Shown here: piece by piece, positions 50,238-59,977 of the stretch
How the letters are laid out: every line of letters starts with the position of its first letter
Position numbering within the stretch: the stretch's first letter is position 1
Translations under genes and position numbers: made by a program
The notes under the pieces: generated by a model
What the model was told of the DNA's origin: nothing
What the model saw: only the letters and a program-made list of their open reading frames with translations
Databases searched by the model: none
Assembly: GCF_013402915.1 (NCBI RefSeq)
Contig: NC_050719.1
Coordinates: 496,001-560,000 of the forward strand
Reading direction: 5' to 3'
Length of the DNA stretch: 64,000 nt
Source: Zygotorulaspora mrakii
Taxonomy: Eukaryota; Ascomycota; Saccharomycetes; Saccharomycetales; Saccharomycetaceae

Positions 50238-50370
50238 GAGGAGGTTGATTGCGTGGTAGATGTAGGTTGGGAGGACGTTGCAAGGGTGCAGACTGTTTCA
50301 TTCTTAGTTTCTCAGTGGAAGAGCAGATTAGGGAAAAAGGAGCACTACTCTTAAGAATTGGTTGAGCACA

Positions 50371-52035
50371 ATGGTGAAGGTTAGTTTAGAAAACGTCAAG
50401 TTGCTGGTAGACCTTGACAAGGAGCCGCAGTTTGCGCCATCGGAAACGACGGTGGAGACGATTTTGACGAAAGATGCGTTCGAATTCATCGTGCTGCTGC
50501 ACAGAACGTTCAACAACAGACGCAAGCAATTGCTGCAAAACAGACAGGTTGTGCAAAAGAAGCTGGACTCGGGCGACTTCCAGCTGGATTTCTTGCCGGA
50601 GACAGCCAGGATCAGAGAAGACCCAACTTGGCAGGGCAATATTTTGGCACCAGGGCTGATCGACAGATCGACGGAGATAACCGGGCCACCTCTAAGAAAT
50701 ATGCTCGTGAATGCATTGAATGCAGATGTTACCACCTACATGACAGATTTCGAGGATTCGTCTTCGCCAACATGGCTGAACATGATCTATGGACAAGTCA
50801 ACTTGTACGACGTAGTGAGAGATCAAGTAGCCTTCAAGACGCCAAGAAAGGAATACAAACTGAACAAGCCCATTTCTGAAAGCCCAACTTTGATTGTCAG
50901 GCCTCGTGGATGGCATATGGAGGAGAAGCATCTCTACGTTGATGATGAACCGATTAGTGCCTCGATTTTTGATTTTGGTCTGTATTTTTACCACAACGCC
51001 CACCAGCTGATCAAAATTGGCAAAGGTCCGTATTTTTATCTTCCAAAGATGGAACATCATCTTGAAGCAAAGCTGTGGAATGACGTATTCAATGTTTCTC
51101 AGGATTATCTTGGGATTCCTCGTGGTACTATAAGAGCAACTGTATTGATTGAAACATTGCCAGCAGCTTTCCAGATGGAGGAAATTATCTATCAATTAAG
51201 AAACCATTCAAGTGGGCTAAACTGTGGCCGTTGGGATTACATTTTTTCGACGATCAAACGATTGAGAAATCTGCCAGGTCACGTTTTACCAAACAGGGAT
51301 CAAGTCACGATGACCTCGCCATTCATGGATGCATACGTCAAAAGATTGATTAACACATGTCATCGTCGTGGTGTACATGCCATGGGTGGTATGGCCGCTC
51401 AAATTCCTATCAAAACTGATCCTATAGCTAATGAAAAGGCTATGACAAAAGTTCGTAATGATAAAATTAGAGAATTAACTAATGGTCATGATGGTTCTTG
51501 GGTTGCACATCCTGCTCTAGCTGCTATTTGTAATGAAGTGTTTGCCAATATGGGTACACGCAATCAAATTCATTTTGTTCCTGAGAACAAAGTCACTGCG
51601 CAAGATTTAGTCAACACAGAGATTGAAAATGGACAAGTTACCACAGAAGGCATCATTCAAAACTTGGATATCGGTTTGCAATATATGGAGGCTTGGTTAA
51701 GAGGTTCGGGCTGTGTGCCAATCAATAGTTTAATGGAGGATGCTGCAACTGCAGAAGTCAGTCGCTGTCAATTGCATCAGTGGGTAAAACATAAAGTCGT
51801 TCTTAAAGACACTGGAGAGCAAGTTACCCCGGAACTTACTGCAAGAATCCTGAGAGAACAAGTTGATAAACTATCCCAAGAAAGTCCCGTTGGTAGCAAG
51901 AACAAGTTTTCGCTAGCTGCAAAGTATTTTCTACCTGAAATAACTGGTGAAAAATTCAGTGAATTTTTGACCACATTGCTTTACGACGAAATTCTCACAG
52001 TTAAGGACTTTCCGATCGACCTAAGTAAGTTATGA
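50371..52035 (+). CDS. MLS1: Malate synthase (peroxisomal targeting -SKL)
   Basis: Exactly 554 aa, the length of S. cerevisiae Mls1. It condenses acetyl-CoA and glyoxylate to malate in the glyoxylate cycle. Conserved parts include [65 protein letters not shown] and [19 protein letters not shown]. It ends in Ser-Lys-Leu, the type 1 peroxisomal targeting signal. An in-frame TTG three codons upstream is ignored. The upstream gap holds a TATA box and a CSRE-like site, consistent with glucose repression. Confidence 0.98.
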   Translation: MVKVSLENVKLLVDLDKEPQFAPSETTVETILTKDAFEFIVLLHRTFNNRRKQLLQNRQVVQKKLDSGDFQLDFLPETARIREDPTWQGNILAPGLIDRSTEITGPPLRNMLVNALNADVTTYMTDFEDSSSPTWLNMIYGQVNLYDVVRDQVAFKTPRKEYKLNKPISESPTLIVRPRGWHMEEKHLYVDDEPISASIFDFGLYFYHNAHQLIKIGKGPYFYLPKMEHHLEAKLWNDVFNVSQDYLGIPRGTIRATVLIETLPAAFQMEEIIYQLRNHSSGLNCGRWDYIFSTIKRLRNLPGHVLPNRDQVTMTSPFMDAYVKRLINTCHRRGVHAMGGMAAQIPIKTDPIANEKAMTKVRNDKIRELTNGHDGSWVAHPALAAICNEVFANMGTRNQIHFVPENKVTAQDLVNTEIENGQVTTEGIIQNLDIGLQYMEAWLRGSGCVPINSLMEDAATAEVSRCQLHQWVKHKVVLKDTGEQVTPELTARILREQVDKLSQESPVGSKNKFSLAAKYFLPEITGEKFSEFLTTLLYDEILTVKDFPIDLSKL

Positions 52036-52559
52036 TACGCGTACAGAGTGCGACAAATCATTGCTGCAATATATAGCCTCTAAGAGATCAGTTTATATAT
52101 ATAGTCTCATGGCAGTTAAAATTATCATCGCTTGTTACGTTGTACGGTCGCGCCCACACAGGAAGTAAAAAAATGCCCTTTATTGCTGAAACCAGACCCC
52201 TTCAAAGAAATACGAAAATCATAATCAAGAAGGAGCAAAAGACAAAAGAAAAGTAACCTTGTATTGAAATCAATGACAATACAAACAAAAAACTGACTGG
52301 GAAGTTAGCGACGGTTCGAGGGTTAATACATTTTCTGTTCCCCATCAATTTATTGTCTCATAGCTGAAAGTCAGAGCAATTTTTAATTCGCTGAACTAAA
52401 AGCCTTTGGTATTTGCTGAACTGTTCTGCTTAATTTCTCTCAGCTCTTTCCTTTTGAACCCTTTTACACTATAACTTCTTTTTTTCACCTCAAGAGTTTC
52501 TCATATTGCAAACTAGATCATTTTTCATTTCCATTTATTGTTAGCAGTGCGTTTTCAGG
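52036..52559 (+). promoter_or_regulatory. MLS1 3' region and DMA promoter
   Basis: 524 bp between tandem genes; TATA-like TATATATATA at about 52095. No further gene or RNA seen. Confidence 0.4.
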
Positions 52560-54368
52560 ATGTTTAATTCAAGTGCAAACTCAACAGCATTAGCTTCAGG
52601 TAACGGGGTAAACGCTAGTACAAATACAGGTACGAGCACAAATACGAACACTGGTATTAGACGTTTCAGTGGCAGTGGCGCTGGCAGTGGTAGTGGAAAC
52701 ATGAACAATATTATAACGTCGGGCATATCACCAGGTGGTGCGAGTGGTAGTAGTGGCTCAGGGCAGCAACGGAGAAGAAGGGGCTCGGGTCTAAACACTT
52801 TTCTAAATACTTTTGGTATAAGGCAGAGTAATACTAGCAGTGCTAATAATAATAATGCCAGCGGCAATAGCGGCAATATCAACGGTAACAATGGTTTCAG
52901 CAACAGCAATGTCATCGGATCTGACAATGGCAGTAACACTAGAACTGCTACTGCTACTGCTAACACATTGGCAGCTCCTACTTCAGCAGTTACGAATACC
53001 ATGGCAACAGCAAGTCGCACAGCCTCGAACAGCAGTGGTAGATTTGATCCTTTAGAGAGCAGCAACGTAGCTACGGATTTCGATCCTCCCCAAATAAATG
53101 CACCGGCTTTAGCTCACACTTCAACACACAGTCAAAGTTTTCACAGGCTTCCAATTTCAATATCATTAACGGCGCAACCGGAGCCCTCAATGCCACAGAA
53201 TTTGCAAGTACGCCATCGCTCTTCTGTTTCAGCATCCACATCACCTATTGGTCAATTGGGATCGATTTCTAATCCTGTCGTAAGTAACCAACCGATCACT
53301 GATATTGATCCTTTGAATCCAGATAATCAGGGTTCCAATTCAGAATCACATAATGACAACAATAGTAATAGCAGTGGAGGTGGCAACATGAATAATAACT
53401 TAGCAACAAATAATTCAAATGGAGGTACTGAATTAAACAATATAGCATCTTTGAAAAGTTTACGTCACTATATTTATGCAGCAGATCAACCAAATGCCGA
53501 TGAACTTCTCAATTTAGATCTTCCACGAAATTCCGCGTTACCAGAGCCTGTAGATGAAGCAGGTTTGCAACAACGTAAGGATAAACATGGTCTATTCAGC
53601 ATTAGATTAACGCCATTTATTGACAATTCATTTTCAACAAATTCGGGTTTAGCATTTGATCCAATCATAAGAACCGCAGGGCCCGGTTCTCAATTGGTTA
53701 TTGGTCGGTACACAGAAAGAGTCAGAGAAGCAATCTCAAACATTCCTGAACAGTATCACCCAGTAGTATTTAAATCTAAAGTTGTATCAAGAACACATGG
53801 TTGCTTCAAAGTTGATAGTGATGGTAATTGGTATATAAAAGATGTCAGGTCCTCAAGTGGTACTTTTTTAAATCATATTAGATTATCACCTGCATCCACT
53901 TTATCAAAGGATACTTTAGTACATGATGGTGATGTTCTACAACTCGGAATGGATTTCCGTGGTGGTACTGAAGAAATTTATCGATGTGTCAAAATCAGAG
54001 TTGAATTGAACAGATCGTGGAAAAGAAGAGCAAATGCTTTCAATAAGGAAGCTTTGCAGCGAATAAGAAATTTGCAACTGACAATGGGTATTGAGGAAGA
54101 AGATTGTTCAATTTGTCTCTCCAAAATAAAGCCTTGTCAAGCAATGTTCATATCACCCTGTTCACATTGTTGGCATTTTCAATGTATTAGGAGAATTCTC
54201 ATGACATCTTACCCACAATTTGTTTGTCCAAATTGTAGAGCCACCTGTGATCTAGAAGCAAGCTTGGAAAATAGTGACTCAGAAAGTGAAAGCGATAGTG
54301 ATGGTGGTCAGCTTGTTGATGAACTAGGTGTACTATTGGAGGATCCAAAGGATATCAATATGGATTAA
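52560..54368 (+). CDS. DMA2: Dma1/Dma2-type FHA-RING ubiquitin ligase
   Basis: A 602-aa protein (S. cerevisiae Dma2 522, Dma1 416). A long Ser/Asn/Gly/Thr-rich N-terminus (about 1-300) is followed by an FHA domain at roughly 350-480: LVIGRYTERVREAI, KVVSRTHGCFKVDSDGNWYI and DVRSSSGTFLNHIRLS. A C-terminal RING spans 516-559: CSICLSKIKPCQAMF through FVCPNC. The tail is acidic (SDSESESDSDGG). Dma proteins are E3 ligases of the spindle position checkpoint and septin control. One gene stands for both DMA1 (YHR115C) and DMA2 (YNL116W); which name applies cannot be told. Confidence 0.94.
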   Translation: MFNSSANSTALASGNGVNASTNTGTSTNTNTGIRRFSGSGAGSGSGNMNNIITSGISPGGASGSSGSGQQRRRRGSGLNTFLNTFGIRQSNTSSANNNNASGNSGNINGNNGFSNSNVIGSDNGSNTRTATATANTLAAPTSAVTNTMATASRTASNSSGRFDPLESSNVATDFDPPQINAPALAHTSTHSQSFHRLPISISLTAQPEPSMPQNLQVRHRSSVSASTSPIGQLGSISNPVVSNQPITDIDPLNPDNQGSNSESHNDNNSNSSGGGNMNNNLATNNSNGGTELNNIASLKSLRHYIYAADQPNADELLNLDLPRNSALPEPVDEAGLQQRKDKHGLFSIRLTPFIDNSFSTNSGLAFDPIIRTAGPGSQLVIGRYTERVREAISNIPEQYHPVVFKSKVVSRTHGCFKVDSDGNWYIKDVRSSSGTFLNHIRLSPASTLSKDTLVHDGDVLQLGMDFRGGTEEIYRCVKIRVELNRSWKRRANAFNKEALQRIRNLQLTMGIEEEDCSICLSKIKPCQAMFISPCSHCWHFQCIRRILMTSYPQFVCPNCRATCDLEASLENSDSESESDSDGGQLVDELGVLLEDPKDINMD

Positions 54369-54565
54369 ATAAAGTAAGTAGTAATGTTCTTCAATAAGAT
54401 ACGACTTATAAGATTAAATGTAGACTCTTGAGACACTTCATATAATTCACGTATAAAAAGTAAAAAAAGAAATTTCTCTTTACCTTGAGTGCTTTGAGTG
54501 CAAAATACATTCCAAAGTCTTTTTTTTTTTAACTAAACATGAAAAAATTTATATAAAGTTATAGA

Positions 54566-56506
54566 TCAATAACGATCTTTCTCATCGATCAATCTTAGTA
54601 ATACATCTTGAGTCTGCTGCTTACCAAGATTAAATTTGTAAAATTCATGACCTCCGTCAACTATTTTCCATTCTTGAACTTTCCCTGAAATTTTCGACAG
54701 TTCTCTTTGCCAGTTTCCCCACTGCGGTGACTTTCTAATCATTTCTTTCGCGCTCACAACGCTAACTTTTACATTTTTTAGTTTGTCTTTATAGTTCAAA
54801 ACATCATTGTAGCTTAATAATGAGCTTGTCACACTTTCCAAAAATTTTGCACGCAAAAATCTTCCTTGATACTGCATATCACGTCCATAAATACGCTCAT
54901 TAGAGCCATGATGAGCCAAGAGCCAAGAAGTTTGCAATTTGATTCCTAGTGTAGACCAAATTCCATCCCACCATATTCTAAACTCGTTGTACCTTCTAAT
55001 CTCGGGAGGTAACCAGCTGATGTCATCAGGATCTCTGTCTGGCTGGTTATCACCATCCCCATCACCTCCATGATCTGGAGGTAAAATCCTCTGAAGGTAC
55101 TTTTTCAATAATAGGTCTTCATGCCATGACTCGACAAGCATCATACCTTCCACGATGTCAACATTTTTCGCTGTAAATACTTGTGTAAACAATCCTCCAA
55201 CATCATAACCTACAGTTACAAAAGGTCCTTTGATTTTAGCCTCATTCAGCAATGCATGCTTTAAGGAATCTGCCACCATGGCTATAGATATTGGAGCAGG
55301 TGCCGAATCACTGAGGCCGTAACCTGGTCTCTCATAAGTACAGTATCTTTGAACCCTATTCAAATGAAACAGTTCTTGAATCCAAGTAGCCGATAAGTAT
55401 CCAGTATCAAAGCCGCCGTGTTCGTACAACAATATTGCTTGCTGTTTTTTGCCGCCATCATACGAGTCCTCAGAATTGAAGACATCCCCATAACACTTGA
55501 TATGTAATTTGTAAGAGTGTGAATCGTCTACCCAATGGAAAGCATCATAAGAAGCAGTTTCGGTCTTCAGATCCACTATACCCCCTGTTACGCGATGAAT
55601 ATCCCATGCTGAAAGTATGTTGTTCATCGTGAACAGGATATAAAATATCAATAACAATGCCTTTACAGTATTCCGTAGACCAATATAAACCCATTCTTTC
55701 AATGTGTGTTTTCCAGAATTAGACGTACCATTCGATATACGATCACGATTTCTATTATCTCCAGATTCTCCGGCTTCGCCGTCTGTCGAATCATTAAAGG
55801 GTACGTAAACTTCCTTATTGTAAAATTGCAAATACCAATCCAAAACTACGCCAATAAAAAACGAAGTAGCTGCCCAAAGGTATGTGAAAGTCCCTATAAA
55901 GCCAATTCTATGACGGCTGTAAGAAATGATATAAAGAAGTTCCAGATTAAAAAGAGTCAATAGGCAAAGTATGATATTCAAAATATAATCCAAAGACGAG
56001 TATAGCCCCAGCTTATTAAACCACAGGTTGAAACTGTTTGCTATAATAGAAATAAATATCAAAGTAATATCACTGAAGCTCCCGTATCGATTGTTTCCCC
56101 AGAAAATATTTACATCAAAGAAGTAATCGCAGATTAAAGTAGTAACTAACCATACACTGTTGATTATGATTAAAATATTCAGAATCCACTTGGAGTTATG
56201 CACAAAAAGTTGATATTTTCGGTGGATCTTATAGAGCCTGCCCTGAAATTGGGTCTCCGACTCGACATCCTCACTAGCACCAGACTGTCCGTTTGCCCCG
56301 ATCGCTCTTCTAGATGGCTTCCTCTGTGACTGGGCACTGTTGCTTAATAGCGGTTGATCCTCTCCTAAGGCAGCATCTGCCTCATTGGTCATTATACCCG
56401 CAGAATTACCAGCAGAAGCCGCTCCATCAGCCACTCCAGCAACAATGGCAGAGTGGTCCTGGCTTTTGATCGACCGATTACTTGTGGATATTGACTTGCT
56501 AGCCAT
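54566..56506 (-). CDS. YNL115C orthologue, multipass membrane protein with alpha/beta-hydrolase-like domain
   Basis: A 646-aa protein (YNL115C 644 aa). The N-terminal 90 residues are hydrophilic. Five membrane segments are predicted (about 108-128, 147-162, 173-196, 202-228, 283-301). A hydrolase-like domain follows: LYEHGGFDTGY, YERPGYGLSD and GPFVTVGYDVGGLF. The nucleophile elbow reads G-Y-D-V-G-G (Asp435 instead of Ser); a late His is in VDGGHEF (His620). The function is unknown to me; the architecture suggests a membrane-anchored hydrolase or pseudo-hydrolase. Converges with DMA as in S. cerevisiae. Confidence 0.88.
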   Translation of the reverse strand: MASKSISTSNRSIKSQDHSAIVAGVADGAASAGNSAGIMTNEADAALGEDQPLLSNSAQSQRKPSRRAIGANGQSGASEDVESETQFQGRLYKIHRKYQLFVHNSKWILNILIIINSVWLVTTLICDYFFDVNIFWGNNRYGSFSDITLIFISIIANSFNLWFNKLGLYSSLDYILNIILCLLTLFNLELLYIISYSRHRIGFIGTFTYLWAATSFFIGVVLDWYLQFYNKEVYVPFNDSTDGEAGESGDNRNRDRISNGTSNSGKHTLKEWVYIGLRNTVKALLLIFYILFTMNNILSAWDIHRVTGGIVDLKTETASYDAFHWVDDSHSYKLHIKCYGDVFNSEDSYDGGKKQQAILLYEHGGFDTGYLSATWIQELFHLNRVQRYCTYERPGYGLSDSAPAPISIAMVADSLKHALLNEAKIKGPFVTVGYDVGGLFTQVFTAKNVDIVEGMMLVESWHEDLLLKKYLQRILPPDHGGDGDGDNQPDRDPDDISWLPPEIRRYNEFRIWWDGIWSTLGIKLQTSWLLAHHGSNERIYGRDMQYQGRFLRAKFLESVTSSLLSYNDVLNYKDKLKNVKVSVVSAKEMIRKSPQWGNWQRELSKISGKVQEWKIVDGGHEFYKFNLGKQQTQDVLLRLIDEKDRY

Positions 56507-56962
56507 GTTGATCGACTACAGCGAGTACTTTAGACCTTGCAAAGGCCAAAATATCAACAAGACAGTTATACTGTATAGGTAATTCCAAACTGTCATAGCA
56601 ATATATAAACTTATATGGCTCTAGTAAATAGCCCTTAATCCGGGTAACACCGTATAATTCATTTCGTGAACCACCTCATCAGTCATTCTGTCTTGAACAT
56701 TCCGCGTTCTTCAGTGCACTATCTGCCTCTTTTCCATTCTTGCAACTTTACATATGCTAGTTTGAGTAGGTTGATTCAAGAGAGGGGAGACAAGGATAAC
56801 ATGTGCCCCTTTGGGGGTAAATGTGTTTACTAGAGAGTAATTTCAGCTTCACATCTGCAAAAGCGCTCTTAGAATGGCGTATTCTTATCTTTAACATTTT
56901 CGTCTAATCATAATTCTAATAGTTTACTGTTTATGCGTCAACATAATAACTAAGTACCAGCT
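56507..56962 (-). promoter_or_regulatory. YNL115C promoter / BZZ1 3' region
   Basis: 456 bp. CGGGTAA at 56641-56647 is a Reb1 site on the minus strand, 135 bp upstream of the YNL115C start. No other gene seen. Confidence 0.45.
56641..56647 (-). promoter_or_regulatory. Reb1-type site upstream of YNL115C orthologue
   Basis: CGGGTAA (TTACCCG on the minus strand) is the Reb1 core, at a normal promoter distance. Confidence 0.45.
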
Positions 56963-58822
56963 TCATGTGCAATAAGTAGTAGGGAATAAGCCTTTCGCAC
57001 CGTTCAGTTGACCATACGTCCATCCGCTGCCATCATCCCCTCTAATGACCTCGATGGCATCACCAGCTGATATCGAAATTTCGTCGTCACCCTGTGCCTC
57101 ATAGTCATACTGCGCAGTCAATATCCGAGTGGGTAGCGTAGTTCTTCTGGGAGGAGGTACTTGTGGAGCGTTCGAATTTCCATTTTTTGAAGGTGTTTCT
57201 TCGTTTATTTCTACATAAGTACTGGGGACCAGTCCAGATTCGCCTGTAGTGTTATTTCGTACCTTTGTCCAACCAGATCCAGTGTCCGGTACTTCCAAAG
57301 TGACGGAATCACCTACGCTGATCGTAGTTTCATCGGAGTCCTGTTTGGAATATGCGAACAGGACCTTATTGTTATTCGACTTGGATGGGACCGCGTGCTT
57401 GGAGGTGGTTGCAGCATTCTTGATTGAATAATTATCGGCGCCATCATTTTCGGATGAGTTCTCTTTACCTCCAAAATCATGGGTATGAGATGTTATTGCT
57501 CCAAAAAATGACGATGAATTACCCGATTTACTTTCAGTATTCAGGATATTTTTTTTGAGTTTACTAAGGATACCAGTTTTTTTTTTTAACCGACTTAAGT
57601 CGATGTCGTCAGTTGATAAATCCATATTCGAAGGCACATTATTTTGAATGCTTTCTATTTCAACTTCAGCCTTCAGTTTTAATGTCTCATGGGAAGTGAA
57701 GCTCATAACAACCGACAGGTAACTCTTCAGGGTCTCATAGAAATCCTGCCCATCCAAACTATTCTCACTGGATTTCAGTTCTCTTTTTTTCTGATTTAAC
57801 GAAGACAAACGAGACAATTCGGACTGAGAGAGATCGTGGAATTTATTATAATCTTTCTCAGATTTTGCTAACTTTATTCTCAAATCATTAAGCTCTGTAT
57901 GCGTGGGAACAGCAAATTTATCGTCGTCATGCCATACCGCCGATGGCTGGTACCGAAAATCGGTTGGTTCGTTCCAGTTTTTGAGGTTATGTTTTATGAA
58001 CATCGCAGTGTTCATTGAAGGCTTATTTTGAGCGATGACGGAATTGGCGCTTTCCAACCTTTTTATTATGTTATCACTTGCCGCAATTTCGACCGAACTA
58101 GCAGAGGTCCAGATGGTGTTCAAAAACAAAATTCTAGATTCGTTTAAATCCTGTAATAAGTCCACGACTTCAGGAACATCTTGGAAAAAGTACTTATCTT
58201 TGACTCTGTTGGCTTGGTTGATCTTGATCAGATATTCATTCTTTGCAATATTCATTTCAGTTTCCTTCTCCTCAAGCTTGCGCTTGTTGCGATCATTAGG
58301 TGATTTTGTGTGCTTGCTTCTGGCAGCTTCCATAGCCATACATACATCATCATAGTTTTTCTTAGCTTTTTCCAATTCACTGTATATCGCATCCCTCTTA
58401 TCAGTAACCTCACCGTTAAATCCGTTGATCTTGCTCAATGTCATGTCTAATTTGGCATTGAGTCCTGATAGTTGGTGAGCAATGACATTATCAAATTCTT
58501 TACTAAGCTGAGAATGATCTTGCGAGATAAAGGAAGTTTGCGACAAAACTTCATTCCAAGCTACCAAACAAGCGGCTTCAAGAGATCCTGGCGTTACTTT
58601 CGGCGTGTCACCAACTGAAAGCGAAACAGATACCGTACTTTTCTTTGCAGCGTACTCTTTTGATAAATGATCCAGTTTCTCACTGTACTCCTTCTCCAGT
58701 TTTGCCCTGTCGCGGTAAAATGCTTCAATATCCTTGAGCCATTTCACGTTGTTGCTTGCCCAATTTTGAGTTTCTTTATAAGAGTCCTTAATTTCATTCC
58801 CTATTGAAAAGCTTTCGCTCAT
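56963..58822 (-). CDS. BZZ1: Bzz1, F-BAR and double SH3 protein of actin patches
   Basis: A 619-aa protein (S. cerevisiae 633). The start MSESFSIGNEIKDSYKETQN opens the F-BAR domain (about 1-280), with YRDRAKLEKEYSEKL. A helical region follows, then two SH3 domains at about 488-543 (VLFAYSKQDSDETTIS ... GLVPSTYVEI) and 562-618 (AQYDYEAQGDDEISIS ... GLFPTTYCT). Bzz1 binds the WASP homologue Las17 and type I myosins in endocytosis. YHR114W in S. cerevisiae, interleaved here after YNL115C. It diverges from TRS33. Confidence 0.96.
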   Translation of the reverse strand: MSESFSIGNEIKDSYKETQNWASNNVKWLKDIEAFYRDRAKLEKEYSEKLDHLSKEYAAKKSTVSVSLSVGDTPKVTPGSLEAACLVAWNEVLSQTSFISQDHSQLSKEFDNVIAHQLSGLNAKLDMTLSKINGFNGEVTDKRDAIYSELEKAKKNYDDVCMAMEAARSKHTKSPNDRNKRKLEEKETEMNIAKNEYLIKINQANRVKDKYFFQDVPEVVDLLQDLNESRILFLNTIWTSASSVEIAASDNIIKRLESANSVIAQNKPSMNTAMFIKHNLKNWNEPTDFRYQPSAVWHDDDKFAVPTHTELNDLRIKLAKSEKDYNKFHDLSQSELSRLSSLNQKKRELKSSENSLDGQDFYETLKSYLSVVMSFTSHETLKLKAEVEIESIQNNVPSNMDLSTDDIDLSRLKKKTGILSKLKKNILNTESKSGNSSSFFGAITSHTHDFGGKENSSENDGADNYSIKNAATTSKHAVPSKSNNNKVLFAYSKQDSDETTISVGDSVTLEVPDTGSGWTKVRNNTTGESGLVPSTYVEINEETPSKNGNSNAPQVPPPRRTTLPTRILTAQYDYEAQGDDEISISAGDAIEVIRGDDGSGWTYGQLNGAKGLFPTTYCT

Positions 58823-59076
58823 TATTTTGTAAATCTCCAGATGTCAAATTGAGAAATCAATGCTTCAGTCTTGTTTATTATACCTGACGTTTTTCTCAGG
58901 AGGACCCTTTTGGTTCGACGACTTTTAGAACGCCTACTTGTCCTCCGGAGGATAAAAAATCAAGCGAACCATACGGTAACCCAAATTGAGCCAACATGAA
59001 AATAACCAAAGAAAAAGTCGCTGTTTATTGCTAGTTACTTAACTGGGCATATACTCAGTGAACTAAGCTATTTGCT

Positions 59077-59886
59077 ATGGAAAGGCATACAGTGGCGGGC
59101 GTATCCGCCACGGTAAATTCAGAAAGATCTGATGTTGATGCGATGACTGAACAGCAGAGGATACAGCAACAGTTGCACGTATTTCAAAGTTCTTTACCCA
59201 AAGTTAACGAACTGGCATACCAATTGCTATTCAATGAAATTATACCGCTCTCAATGGCAGTGGAGAAAAAGCTGCTAAATAAAACTAATTTGCAAGATGA
59301 CCAGAAAGTTGCGAAGCAAGATGACGATAAGGCTACAAAAGATTTTGAGAAACTGCATATAAACGCGTCATTAGATGCGCCTTCACACAAGATGTGCCAG
59401 GAAATAAGTGAAAGCGATCAGACTAAGCAAGAGAGGGTATTTGAGAGAGTGAGAAATATTGGATTTCAAATTGGAAACAAGATAACAGAACTGCTAGTAT
59501 TCAGTAATAATCCGAATCTCCGCTTTAAGGATATGGACTTATTGGCTATTATGAAATTCATTTGCCGAGATGTATGGAAACAATTGTTTGGCAAACAAAT
59601 AGATAATCTGAAGACTAATCACAGAGGAACATTTTACCTGTTTGATTACGACTATCGTCCCATACAGTCATTCTCTTTGGAGAGCGGATCCGCTGAAAAG
59701 GAACTTGCCTTAGTTAAACCATTTTTGGAGCTACCCATTGGAATTATAATGGGTGTTTTATCGTCATTAGGTTACTCAGGTGAAGAAGTGCAATGCATGG
59801 CGACGTTTGTGAATAGGCCAGACGATCGTCCTAAATCGACATTCCATAAAGGTATAAGTTTTCACGTCCAAGTTAATAGTCAGTAA
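59077..59886 (+). CDS. TRS33: Trs33, TRAPP complex subunit
   Basis: A 269-aa protein (S. cerevisiae 268). A helical N-terminus (VNELAYQLLFNEIIPLSMAVE) and the Bet3-fold core RVRNIGFQIGNKITELLVF, DLLAIMKFICRDVWKQLFGK and FNRPDDRPKS-like C-terminus (VNRPDDRPKSTFHKG) are typical of the Trs33/TRAPPC6 family. TRAPP is the GEF for Rab Ypt1/Ypt32 at the Golgi. A polar insert lies at about residues 65-120. In S. cerevisiae it is YOR115C, next to YOR114W and AZF1, as here. Confidence 0.94.
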   Translation: MERHTVAGVSATVNSERSDVDAMTEQQRIQQQLHVFQSSLPKVNELAYQLLFNEIIPLSMAVEKKLLNKTNLQDDQKVAKQDDDKATKDFEKLHINASLDAPSHKMCQEISESDQTKQERVFERVRNIGFQIGNKITELLVFSNNPNLRFKDMDLLAIMKFICRDVWKQLFGKQIDNLKTNHRGTFYLFDYDYRPIQSFSLESGSAEKELALVKPFLELPIGIIMGVLSSLGYSGEEVQCMATFVNRPDDRPKSTFHKGISFHVQVNSQ

Positions 59887-59977
59887 CCTGCAGCGAATTG
59901 ATTGGTGTTATGTGTGGAGGAAATACTATGTACGCGTATAGAATGCACTTAAATTTGATGAGGCAAATGAAACGAAC

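Larger units (their letters stand above)
47278..50370 (+). other. 3.1-kb interval without an intact gene
   Basis: The largest gap in the window. Its first part (47278-48000) is AT-rich. From about 48360 to 49960 it is more GC-rich than the rest of the window and holds a series of short plus-strand open stretches that share one frame. It ends in the MLS1 promoter (TATA at 50230-50237). No tRNA, snoRNA or large structured RNA could be recognised. A pseudogene reading is given separately. Confidence 0.6.

Noticed and set aside
47278..50370. Possible telomerase RNA, RNase P/MRP RNA, SRP RNA or snRNA in the large gap
   Set aside because: No template-like telomere repeat, no known conserved core and no Sm-site context could be recognised by eye; a covariance-model search would decide.
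52541..53065. 174-codon Leu/Val-rich open frame opposite the DMA gene
   Set aside because: It is the antisense shadow of the Ser/Asn/Thr-rich N-terminus of the Dma protein; composition is a direct consequence of that codon usage.
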